Program-made: the position numbers and the translations under genes | In this document: positions 10,012 to 20,294 of the stretch, one piece after another | How the letters are laid out: every line of letters starts with the position of its first letter | How positions within the stretch are numbered: position 1 is the first letter of the stretch | Notes under the pieces: model-generated | The model's database searches: none | Told to the model about the DNA's origin: nothing | What the model saw: the letters and a program-made list of their open reading frames with translations, nothing else | Assembly (NCBI RefSeq): GCF_009905375.1 | Contig: NC_133650.1 | Span: 66,405,669-66,469,668 of the forward strand | Source: Apium graveolens | Lineage: Eukaryota; Streptophyta; Magnoliopsida; Apiales; Apiaceae | Direction of reading: 5' to 3' | Length of the DNA: 64,000 bases

Positions 10012-13000
10012 TGTAATATCCAGGATATATCGTGTAATTATTTTTGCTATTATACAATTATTATGTGTGTACAGTATCTATTTTGTGAGTTAATTGTTAA
10101 ATATTATCTGTACTTGGATATTCAAAAATAATATTAATTGAGTATTTTAATTTTTATATGTTCAAAATAAAATATAGATAATTGTCACATCTTCCTAATT
10201 ATTTTTATGTTGGTTTATGGATTTATAAGAATCATCTGAAATTTCTAAAATCTTTTTCCGAGTATTTAAAATCTATTTTATAAAAACGGGAACCAACCGA
10301 CGTCATCCGTTGTTACGTTTTTAGAACCTGAAACTTTTCCGAGAACTCCTTCCTAACCTAATTGTAATATTCCGAGCATATTCCATGTTTCGACTTTTCC
10401 AATCCGGCGTACGGTTTGTCCTACGCGGGTCCCAGCGCAACATTTTCGATACAATATTCGTTTCGGTAAATCAATAAAACTCGTATTTTCGAGAAACAGG
10501 AGCTTTTTATTAAACTATCACAATTATCACCTCGTAATACGTGTAACCAGGCGCTGAGACCAAGACTGCAGTACAAATTGTACTGATTTGGATAATTATC
10601 TCGAAAACCGATACCGTTTGGATCATTTTTTACAAATAAACGTACCATTTTATATCCGAAATGATCCAACGGGATACTAATTTTCCGTAATTATAAATAG
10701 CCTTTTACCGTATTTTATTTCGTATCAAAATCATTTGCAGATAGTTAATTCTATAATTTTCAGAGAAAAACCCTAATTACATAAACTGTTCTAAGAATCA
10801 AACAGCAAAACGAAGGCGTTACCGATCTCTGTTTTCAAAGCTTGAGGAACCAAAACGAAGGATTTGAAGTGTTTTATCAGATTCTGAGCTTTGTTTCACT
10901 GCAGAACCAAATGTTTATTTTCTAAAAATTTATTTATTTTCGAATTAAAATTATTAAAAATATGAATTTTTGTTCGGATGATTGTTTGTATGATTTGATG
11001 ATTGCATGTTGAAGAGCTTGTTTTCCTGATGATTTTCATATGTCATACGTCTGCTTTGGAGTTCAATAACATGTTCAAATTTGAGTTTGATTTTCGAATT
11101 TTAAAATTAGGGTTTATAACCCGTATGAATGTTCTTAATTGAAATTTGGGGGTTTCTTATTCTGTGATAGATTGATGTTGTGTTATAGTGGGTTGTGTTC
11201 TCTGTGAAATTTGCAATCTAGTCGTATAAGTTTCATGAATCAACGAGGTCTGTAAAAGAGGGAGTTAGGTTTTAAAGTTTTCGTCAAACTCGCCGGAAAC
11301 CGGCGAGATTCTTGATCATTTTCCGGCTAATTCCGGGATGATTAGAATGAATTGATGGCATGGTTGTGTTCATTATGAAGTATAGATTAAATCTGGAGTT
11401 TGTGGTGGTGGGAGGAGGCCGGAGTTGAGTTCTCCGGCGAACCGGACTGTTTTCCGGCGAAGGGCTGGAAAATTGCAGTTTGGTACCCCAACTTTTGAAA
11501 ACGATGAAGTTTAGTCCCTGAACTTTTCAGAGTTTGCAAAAGTTGGATTCCTGTTTTAAAAATGTTTAAAAATCATATTTCCTATTTATTTTTATTATAA
11601 AAATTCATTTTTAATTTCTGAAAATTCTAAAAATTAGTATTTTAATTCCGAAAATTATTTTTAATTCAAAAATAAATCTGAATTAATTAGTTAATTAATT
11701 TTAGTTAATTTTTAATTGGTCAATTGGTCAATTAATTCGAAAATTAATTGATTAATTGATTTAATTAATTATTAATTGATTTTAATTACTTATTTAATTA
11801 GATTTAATTATTTAGAAATGATTTAAAAATTCCGAAAAATAGTTTCGAGCTTTAAAATATTATTCTAAATTATTTTCAAGGCTCGATAATTATTCTAAAA
11901 TTATTTCGGAGCCAGAATTGGCCAACCGAACCCTGTTTATTACTCCAAAATTGATCCAACGACCCGTTTTAATTCCGAAAAATGTTTTAAAAATCATTTT
12001 AAGTAACTGAAAGCCTGTTTATGACCTGAGACTTCTTTATAAATGGGATTGCATTGATTATTTAACGTGTTATGTGTTATATGTGACTTGTTGGTTGACT
12101 GTCGGTCTATATGTTCGGTGATTACTTGTTTATAGTGTAACTTTCAATCCGTTAATCGGATTTGAGTAAAAGGAAGGGTAGGTAGAAGTGTATGTCGAAT
12201 AGAATGGTATGAGTTAAATATTAATAGATACTTATGATGCCTAGAAAAGTAAGCAAGGCATAAGAAAGAGAAGCAGGTGATCAGAAAATAGAATTGACAT
12301 GTAGAAAATACCGCAAGTGATCAGAGGATAGAAGCGAGGCATAAGAGAAACAGACGAGTGATTGTTGAATGGGGTCATTAGACAAGTACAAGTGAAGTTG
12401 AAATCGATTATGATAAGGCAAGTATTTCTAAACCTTTCTCAAAATACAATGCAAATATTTCTAAATTCTCTTGTGACATATTGTTAATACCCAAAATAGT
12501 TCTGTTTTATACTGTACATATTTTGAATCCTTCAGCCTTGAACCTGAGCCACATCATTTGATCTTTGAGCCGTAAGCCTTATTCTTTGTAAACCATTTCT
12601 TGTTGATTTACCAGATACTAAACCACACAAATAAGATACTACTCCACAAATATATATCCATCATATATACCAAACACTGGAACAGAATTGTTTACACATA
12701 CAGAAACTTTTATACTCAACCATACCTTGTGATATCAAAGTACTAAAACCTTGTAAAAACACTATTCATCTAATATCCGATTATCCTACCGGCTGGAGGC
12801 CACTTCTTTTATATATTTTGACATACCCTTTTTGGTAACTATGAACTTTTACCATGCTCTTTTACAAATGTTTTATGGTTATTGATTATGATCTGGTTTT
12901 ATTGAACTCTATTGTTTATCATATTGAAATGCTTTAGAATTGGATAGTTTTCTTTGTGTGGACCAGATTCATGGTCAGACCATATCGATGGTCAAGTTAG

Positions 13001-13585
13001 GCCAATGTGTGCCTTGGATCCAGTAGTTAGAGCAGTGCTGTGTGCTTTGCTCGGGGTTAGTGCATGACTGATCAGCAGCCTAACCTTGGTTTTAAAAACT
13101 TAAAATGAATATCCAATTCTATTGACTGTTTAACAGGAAACTTGATTCTTTTGAATCACCTCGTTTATTATTGTTTAACCTCAGTTATTGATAATATGAC
13201 TTGCTGAGCTAGTTAGCTCACTCTTGCGAATCTTTTTATGTATTCTACAGTTAAGAAGAATACGGTTGATAGCGAGGTTTCCCAGTTCAATGTTTGAGCT
13301 AGGATTCCAGATTATGATTGATCGAGCTAGCAAAAGCTTATGGCAGTAGTGAGATAGCAAGGTTGAAGAATAATATTTTTTTATCAGTTGTAAATTAAAT
13401 TAGTTGGGATATGGTACGTTGTAATAAAAGTTAAGGTGGTGGCTTGTTTTCATACTTTAACCTGTTGCGATCCGTGGTTATGTAAAGCAGGGTCATTACA
13501 AATAATATTTTATATATACAGGTTTATATATTGATTATGTGTTATGGACCCCAAACTTCTGACCCGGGTTTTGGAGGACGCCACA
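10012..13585 (+). mobile_element. Solo LTR-2 (3574 bp), gypsy type
   Basis: It begins TGTAATATCC and ends GGAGGACGCCACA. It is flanked by perfect 5-bp duplications GATGT at 10007-10011 and 13586-13590, lying exactly between G1 protease and RT sequence. No PBS, PPT or coding region is present. Near the end, GAGC..TTAGCTCACTC (about 13206-13225), followed by TCTACAGTTAAGAAG, matches the layout of the other gypsy LTRs. It represents a third LTR family, distinct from G1 and G2. The AT-rich centre (about 11560-11880) holds only low-complexity TTAATTAATT runs. Confidence 0.9.
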
Positions 13586-13995
13586 GATGTGAGATGTACA
13601 TAGCTTACATATTAGATACTGAGAAGGGAAGTCCCAAAATAGAAGACATTCCAGTTGTATGTGAGTTTCCGGACATCTTTCCAGACGAGCTTTCAGGGTT
13701 ACCGCCAGATCGAAAAATTGAATTTACGATTGATTTAGCGCTAAGTACAGAACCAGTTTCGAAAGTTTCATATCGAATGGCTCCAGTCGAGATGAAGGAA
13801 TTGTCAACGCAACTGCAAGATCTTCTAGACCGAGGCATTATAAGACCCAGTGTATCTCCGTGGGGTGCACCAGTATTGTTCGTGAAGAAGAAAGACGGTA
13901 GCATGTGATTATGCATTGACTATCGAGAATTGAACAAGCTCACTATCAAGAATAAGTATCCTTTACCGAGAATCGACGATTTGTTCGATCAACTA
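13586..13995 (+). pseudogene. pol: G1 reverse transcriptase, N-terminal part
   Basis: This is the start of the gypsy RT and the segment before it: FPDIFPDELSGLPPDR, IEFTIDLA, RMAPVEMKEL, DRGIIRPSVSPWGAPVLFVK and, after a TGA at 13906 (expected Arg, consistent with CGA to TGA), [20 protein letters not shown]. The frame is cut in the sequence for LFDQL at 13995 by copia A and resumes at 26938. The integrity of the surrounding residues indicates moderate age. Confidence 0.9.
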
Positions 13996-15033
13996 TGTAA
14001 GTCCCTTAACAATATAACAAGAATTACAGAAGGGGGGTTGAATGGAATTCTTGAAACTTTTTCTTGATTAAAAGTATTCTAACTCGATTATTTATATAAG
14101 TGTGAATTGATTAGCACAATGCGGAATAGTTACTTGAATGAATCAAAACACAAGTAATTAAAAACAAGAGTCTTTAAAAACTTTCTGGTGGATTTGAATG
14201 ATTCCACCAGAGATATACAATATATATCGAGAGAACTCTGTATGAAAAATGCTTACAGCTGCTTACAAATATTGAACAACTAAGAATGCAGAGAAATGCT
14301 AAGAATTCTGCTTACAAATGTTTCTGTGCTTCTATCTCAGATTTTTCCCTAGTTGCTACTTCTTGGTTTATATATATCACCAAGATTACAAAGTAATGAG
14401 ACAGGATAATAAAACAAAAACTATCTAGTCTATTACAATGCTACTTCATTACGCTATTCCAGCATCTTTGAATATCTTTATAATAACATGAAAATGGCAA
14501 TGCATCTTTGTTCTCGAAAACCCAGTTGAATAGGCTACCATATTCCATTTGCATCCACTCGACGCATGTGACTGTGTTATCACTGTCAACAGATATTTGA
14601 ATTCTTTATCCGTCGGGTTCATGATCATCCGTCGAGATATTGATCATCCATCGGGTTGTTGATCATCCGTCGAATTTATTGTTTGTTCATCCGTCGGCTA
14701 GCAATCAGGCACTTGACTTTATTTCACTTAAACAGAATTACAAGACATCATCTATGTACAATTAATCAACCTATTCTGCATATCTAACTAAGGTCAACAT
14801 GACTCAAATACTACTACAAATTCTAAACAATATGTATGCAGAAATGTGCTACAGACTTATTGTTACATAAGTTACTCACTCGATGGATAATAAGTCATCA
14901 TCCGTCGGGACTATATTGAGTTATCCGTCGGGACTATAAACCTTATCCGTCGAGTGCTACATAATTTCACTAAGTAAAATCTACTAAGGTGTTTTGTTCA
15001 TGTAATCATCAAGTACACAACATATACACTACA
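13996..15033 (-). repeat. Copia A 3' LTR (left copy)
   Basis: It runs from TGTAAGTCCC (one change from the family TGTTAGTCCC) to the end TACACTACA. It holds five ATCCGTCG-type motifs at 14606-14698 and four more at 14876-14958, including one inverted copy (CTCGATGGATAA). Confidence 0.92.
14606..14698. repeat. ATCCGTCG motif cluster in copia A LTR
   Basis: Five copies of the pattern WYATCCGTCGRG at roughly 18-25 base spacing, one mutated to ATCCATCG. The right LTR has the same cluster at 26506-26600. The homologous cluster has seven copies in B (28098-28239) and six in C (52101-52225). Confidence 0.85.
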
Positions 15034-15105
15034 ATCTCCCCCAATTTATGTCTACCGGAATTGTAGCCATAAATTAAGAGACACTTGATGATAACAAAAC
15101 ACCTT
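14986..15105. other. Long inverted repeat spanning the copia A PPT/U3 junction
   Basis: Left arms are AAGGTGTTTTGTT (14986-14998) and ATCATCAAGT (15005-15014). Right arms are ACTTGATGAT (15083-15092) and AACAAAACACCTT (15093-15105). Together they give 23 paired bases with one bulge. A second small stem AATTTATG/CATAAATT (15043-15050 and 15068-15075) sits inside. The polypurine tract lies in the enclosed loop. The structure is conserved in B (28528-28643) and C (52517-52630). Confidence 0.7.
15034..15042 (-). promoter_or_regulatory. Copia A polypurine tract
   Basis: On the minus strand this reads GGGGGAGAT directly before the 3' LTR. It is the plus-strand cDNA primer. The same sequence lies at 28574-28582 in B and 52562-52570 in C. 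Confidence 0.85.
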
Positions 15106-15222
15106 AAAAATACAAATTTTAAAATATAGTAGATAATACTGAAAGGTGCTTCAATTAACAAAATGTACAAAGTTTTGCTCACAGTTATTTTCAAGATGCT
15201 CCTCTAGCCTGAGCAGATTTAT

Positions 15223-18200
15223 CTAGTTCCTTGAAGGTCTGGATCTCTTTCCAAGCTTTCTGTTGTTTTCCTCAATCTGATTTTGGAGCTGCCTGTGGAA
15301 TTCTAGTTCATCAGATTCTGAGAGATTTAACTTTCCTTGCATTTCCAAAAGAGTCTCATTGCTGGAGATGCTCAATTGGTCTTCTAATCTGCAAAATCTT
15401 CTCATTCCTTTGTCATCCATGAACTCCATCAGCCAGTAGGGCCTTAGATGCACTCTTCTCCCTGTGTAGGGGATAATTAGAGTCTTTGGGAGTGCATCTT
15501 TAGCTCTAACACTCCTTAGTTCTTCAATCTTCTTCAGTACCAATCTTCTTGCAGTAATATTGAACCCAAAGTTCTTCTTGAAGGATGAATAAACTTTAAT
15601 CAGTACAGCTTGGCTTTCTTGAAGGATCCTGTGAAGTGGCCACTGAATCTCCTTTCCTCCCTTGTACTTGAACACTAACCTTTCAGGTAGGTTTCTGTAT
15701 GCATCAATTCCTCTCACTTCATCTAGTTCATCTAGATGGAGATTTAGATCAGAAAACTCCTTGATGTAACACAAGTACATATAATCTCCCTTGTTGACTT
15801 TAGATTGAGCTTTGACTAGAGATTTGGATTTGAGAGGTGACAACTTCACTTTCTTGACTGCTCTTGACTTTGTTCTCTTTGGCTTGTTAAGGATTGGCAA
15901 ATAGAAGTCAAGAATTGGTATGTTCTCCCATTCTACTACTTCATCCTTAGGCACTATAGGTTCACCATGGATGTTCCTGTAAGGATCCACCACTTTGATA
16001 TCTTCAAATACCACAGAGGGTTTTGATGCTTGAGTTGTAGTTGGAGTGGATTCCTTGGTAAACTGATTCTCCAATTCCTTATCAATAATGTCCAGTTTCC
16101 TTTTAGTTCTTTTATCCAATTCCTTGATTCTTGGAGATTTCTTATGTTGTTCAACTTGCTTCTTGGATTCAATAACTTCAGATGGCTGAGAAGGAATTTG
16201 TTGTGATGAATTTACAACATGTAGCTTGGCCACGATGGCAATTTGCTCTTTCTTTTGTTTAGTCTTTTTAGCATCCAGAACAGCTTGCTTCTTTTTCTGC
16301 TTCAATCTAGCCCTTTCTTCTCTCTTTGTTTGAGCAAATTGAGGATGTCCAGCCACCACACAAATTTCTTTCCCATTCCTAAAAATTTTAGCAATTCTTC
16401 TTTTTGAAGCTGAATCAGCTGGATCTTTGTAGAAAATAATTGATCTTGACAGAAGCTTCTTTTCATCAGGCTTAGGTGTCTCATACACAGTATCCAAAGG
16501 GTTCTTCAATGATGATTTTGAGTAGTTTACCCTTGGTTTCAGAATTGTTTCAGCCTTTGGAGATTTGATGCAGGATGGCTGTCCGCTTTCCAAATAGTTC
16601 ATGCTCATCTCATTTACACTAATTTGCTTGACTTGAGAGTGATGGATAGATGACTTAACTGGCTCCTTGACAAGTTCAAACTTCTTTTGTATTTCCTCAT
16701 CAATCTTCTCCCAGTTGACTAAACTCAACTTCTCCTTATCAGCTGCTCTTATGTTGGCTGCTGCTGCATTGATCAGATCAATACTGTCTGTAACAGGTGG
16801 CTTTGAGATAGTAATTGAAGGTACAATTACTTTATTGATTTGAATCTGAAGCCTCTACCCCTCACTTGGTCCTTTCTCCCCCTTTTTGTTATCATCAAGT
16901 TGAGTAGAGGAGGAGGTTTGAGCAGCCACCAATTTTTGAAGTAGATCTGTCTGTTGGGCTTGATGAAGATGAATGGCTGTTAAAAATGCTTCCATGGCTG
17001 ACATTCTTGTGTCCAAGGCATCTATCTTGTTTACAAGATCAGAATTTTTCCTTAATTTCCTCTTGATGTCAAGCATTGTAGCTTCTGGAAGTTTAGAATC
17101 TAACTTGTCTGAAATGGCCTTCTTCATCTCCTCAATATCACCCTTCATGGTGTTTACATCCCTAGCATGCTGGAAGCCCTGGATTTATTAAAGTTGCAGG
17201 GAGGCTAGATGTGCCTGAAGGAGCTTCTTGGTGCTGGCATTCGTAGTGGTTTGAAGAGCAGTATTTGTCTGATTAATTAGTTGGATTAGGGTTGTCTTGA
17301 AGTAGTCCTCATCACAGTGCTTTGAGAATGCCCATGATGGCATACCTGATCTTGAACTTGAACCTATTTCTCCCCCTATGTCCATTGCCTCATCTTCACT
17401 ATCCCCACTCCTATCACCAAAGAAATCAGCTGAACCACCAGTCTCATAGTCCACATCACCAGCTGTAGAGGGCAAAACTGTGATAGCATCCTTGGCTCTT
17501 AGCATAGACTGAGTGGTATGCACCAGATTGAGCATCCTTTCTGCATTGTCATTGACCTGTTCAGCTAGAAGTTGATAAGCTGGAACAGGATGAGTAAATG
17601 CCTCAGCATCAAGGGAAGTGGAATCTATAACAGCTTTAGGATGCTGAGATAGTCCTTCCCTGTCTACATCCTGGACATTCGTTGACTCACTAGCAATGAC
17701 ATCCATCCTTATAGCTCCAGTACCTGCATTTCTCTTATTTTCTCTCTTTTGTTCCATCAGGGTCTCACCCTGGCTCCTCACCCTCACACCCTCACCTTCA
17801 CCTACTAAGGTGGGACTCATCTCACTCTCTTTTGCCAATCCTGAAGAAATGGATTGCATAGTTTCACTCATTTCCTCTCCTTTTTCCTAGGAGCAACCCA
17901 GACTCTCACTCAAAACACTTTTCTCTCTCAATCCTAAGAGTGACTGTACAACCACTAAATCTTCTACACGTGAAATAAATGAAGTTTGAAGCTGTGCAGA
18001 GATACTCGACAGATGAGTGATATCCATCAAGTGAGTGGTTTTGCTATCCGACAGATAACTAATGTTAAGCTTATCCGTCGGGATACAATCACTACTCGAC
18101 GGATGAGCAATATCCATCGAGAGAGTAGAAATAAATGAACTGGGAAAAGAAACTATTGATGACTCTGTGCTGATTGAAGATATTTTGGGCACAGATGATA

Positions 18201-19773
18201 CAACAGTTCCTGAAAGAATTGGCAAGTGAGCCAACAAATCATCTAAAAGATGATGCTCACTTGCACTAAATTTTGGCTTCCCCAACATAGTTAAAGAAGG
18301 GGAATCAGGGCTTGATGTGTTTATCATATCCACATCCAAAGAATTTATCGGTGAGTTTGGTGTTTGAGGTGCTTCTATAACTAAAGATTTTGGTTGTGAC
18401 TCCACATTTATTGGAGCCACATCAAACTGAATTTGTGAAGGTGCAGTGACTGTGTCTTTTACACCAGTTTGCACAGTGTGTGTACCCTGTGCATCCCCAA
18501 GGGTTTTAGACTTCTTCTTTCTGGCATAAGTTTGGGGTGAGCTTGTGTCCCTAACCCTCTTGGCCTGTGCTCTTGGTTCAGAGCTTTGTTCAATAACTAC
18601 ATCCTTTTGGGAGGATGCCGCTAGAAATGAGCTTTTATCCTTTTTAAGCACTGCAGTTTGTTGGGAAACTGCAGTGTGGCTAGGCTGGGATCCACTCAAC
18701 TCTCCATCCTTATCCTTAGGGTTTTTTTTATGTTCACCCCTTCCCTCACCTATCTTGACCTCCTTCACACTCCCCTCTTTGGTTTTAGTTGATTTTGCAA
18801 CTGGCATCTTTTGAGAGATACCAGAGGGGGATTTCTTTGATTTAGGTTTGAAAATTTTTGCAGTTTTGGTAGCTTGGGTAGGCAACTGTTGGGTCATTGA
18901 CACAGTTACCATAGCAACACTAGAACTCAAAGAAATTGTTGAGGTTGGAATAGTGGTTGGGATAGATGAACTTACCTCACTTACCTGAGGTGCTTGCATT
19001 ACAGGAAAATAGAACAATGGCACATCCTTGTGATGATTGGCCCTGTTCAAATCTACAATGAGCCTTCTCTCTTGAACCCAACAGTCTAATTTATTGTTTG
19101 GGTTCTCAAGCACAATCTCTTCACAGAGGTGGTCAGCTAACATCATAAAGAATCTAGCATAATACACATTTTTACCTCTTTTATTTAACTCTCCTTATTT
19201 AAAGCCTAACTCAAACAAGACAAGGTCACTGAAATTATAGAATTTATCTATAATTAGCATGTAAAGCATGTTAAGCATGGATATATTGACTGAATCAAAA
19301 TTACTGATTTTTCCTGAAAAGACCTTTGTCACAACAACACACATAAAACTTCAGTCTTTCCTAAGACCCATTATCCTAATGTCACTTAACTTAGAAGTAG
19401 AAAGGGCATAGTTCATTGAATTAAGCATATTGATTAAATCAGTGTCAGTGTGTGGTGAGGTCACAGTGTTATCAGGAATCTTGAAACATGCTTTTATAAC
19501 ATCACTATTGATACAGAACTCTTTACCTTTAATGGTGAGTGTGATTGTCTTATCTGTTGAGTTGTAGGTAGCAGTTGTCCACATCTCTTCAACAACTTCA
19601 CTGAAGATTGTGGGTGATTCCAGCATGGCATAGCTGAGCTTGCAATTCTTCACAAAGTCCATCATCTTGTGATAGTCACAAGATTGCTGAATACCCTTGT
19701 TAACCAGTGCAGTGAAATTGTTCTTCTCATAAATGAACCCAGTTTGAGACATAATCTTTACAACAGGTGCCAT
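15223..19773 (-). pseudogene. Copia A third gene (post-pol accessory ORF), broken
   Basis: This reading frame of about 1500 codons follows pol on the same strand, at the position of the env-like gene in SIRE elements. It starts at 19773 (MAPVVKIMSQTG). Three parts are visible: an N-terminal folded-looking domain (residues about 1-260, with FVKNCKLSYAMLESP and VIKACFKIPDN), a long Ser/Thr/Pro/Lys-rich middle (19100-17900) with helical stretches, and a conserved basic C-terminal domain (16700-15223, with RNLPERLVFKYKGGKEIQW, TARRLVLKKIEELRS, GRRVHLRPYWLMEF). Stops or shifts fall near 19350, 19195, 17880, 17180, 16855 and 16730. I see no convincing transmembrane segment, so Env function is not supported. 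It has its own promoter-like upstream region. Confidence 0.75.
18004..18121. repeat. ATCCGTCG motif cluster inside the copia A third gene
   Basis: Six motif copies in both orientations (CTCGACAGATG, TATCCATCAAG, TATCCGACAGATAA, TTATCCGTCGGG, CTCGACGGATG, TATCCATCGAG). Adjacent inverted copies can pair as hairpins. Homologous clusters lie at 45531-45637 in B and 55544-55660 in C. Confidence 0.8.
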
Positions 19774-20294
19774 TGTTAGAGAATAAGAGCTTGAAGAGAA
19801 AGCGAGTAAGTGCTTTGAGAGAGAATGAAATTTGAGAAGTTGATTGGAGAAAGATAAAAGAAAAACAATTGAAATGAAATAAGCTTTTATACTATCTCAA
19901 AAATAACTGTTAAAAATAATAAAGTAAAATAAAGTAACCAATAGAAATTGCCTAAAATAGTCGTTTAAAAATAAACTATAAAAATTACACCCATTATCCG
20001 TCGTGTTATGCTTACAAACTATAAGTATACTCGATGGATAGTGTTCAGGGAATTAACGGCTGAGATTAAGATAATTTGACGGATGAGGATAAACTGTTAT
20101 CCGTCGACACATAAAATATTCAAGAAAAGTAATTGATTTTTATTAGCAAATTATATTTCGACGGATGACCAAACTCGATGGATAAGGGTCATCCGTCGAG
20201 ATGTAAATTTTGACTTAGCCAAAATTTCATCCAAGACTGAAAAATTAATTAAATTTCTGGCTGCATTTCAACTTGCAAATTAACTCAGATAGAT
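19774..20294 (-). promoter_or_regulatory. 521-bp spacer with promoter of the copia A third gene
   Basis: This is noncoding between the pol stop and the third-gene ATG, and is exactly 521 bp in A, B and C. On the minus strand it has an inverted CCAAT (19938-19942), TATAAAA (19885-19891), then a CT-rich leader and AACAATGGC at the start codon. The TATA box is 111 bases before the ATG. Further upstream are several ATCCGTCG motifs, including a 13-bp perfect inverted repeat (20158-20199). The conserved spacing suggests a dedicated promoter. Transcription from it is inference. Confidence 0.65.
20158..20199. other. 13-bp perfect inverted repeat built from two ATCCGTCG motifs
   Basis: TCGACGGATGACC (20158-20170) and GGTCATCCGTCGA (20187-20199) are exact reverse complements around a 16-base loop that contains a third motif copy (CTCGATGGATAAG). 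B has the same at 47615-47656. C keeps it with one mismatch at 57696-57737. Confidence 0.8.

Noticed and set aside
10421..10669. 82-codon minus-strand frame in solo LTR-2
   Set aside because: It lies within an LTR, has no family resemblance and no counterpart in other LTRs.
14606..14698. Short direct repeats with 18-25 base spacers resemble a CRISPR array
   Set aside because: The repeats are only about 10 bp, are variable, occur in both orientations and also inside genes, and the sequence is a plant retrotransposon. They are not a CRISPR array.
15223..19773. Calling the third gene an envelope gene
   Set aside because: It has the env-like position, but no signal peptide, transmembrane helix or fusion-type segment is visible. 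The neutral label accessory ORF is safer.
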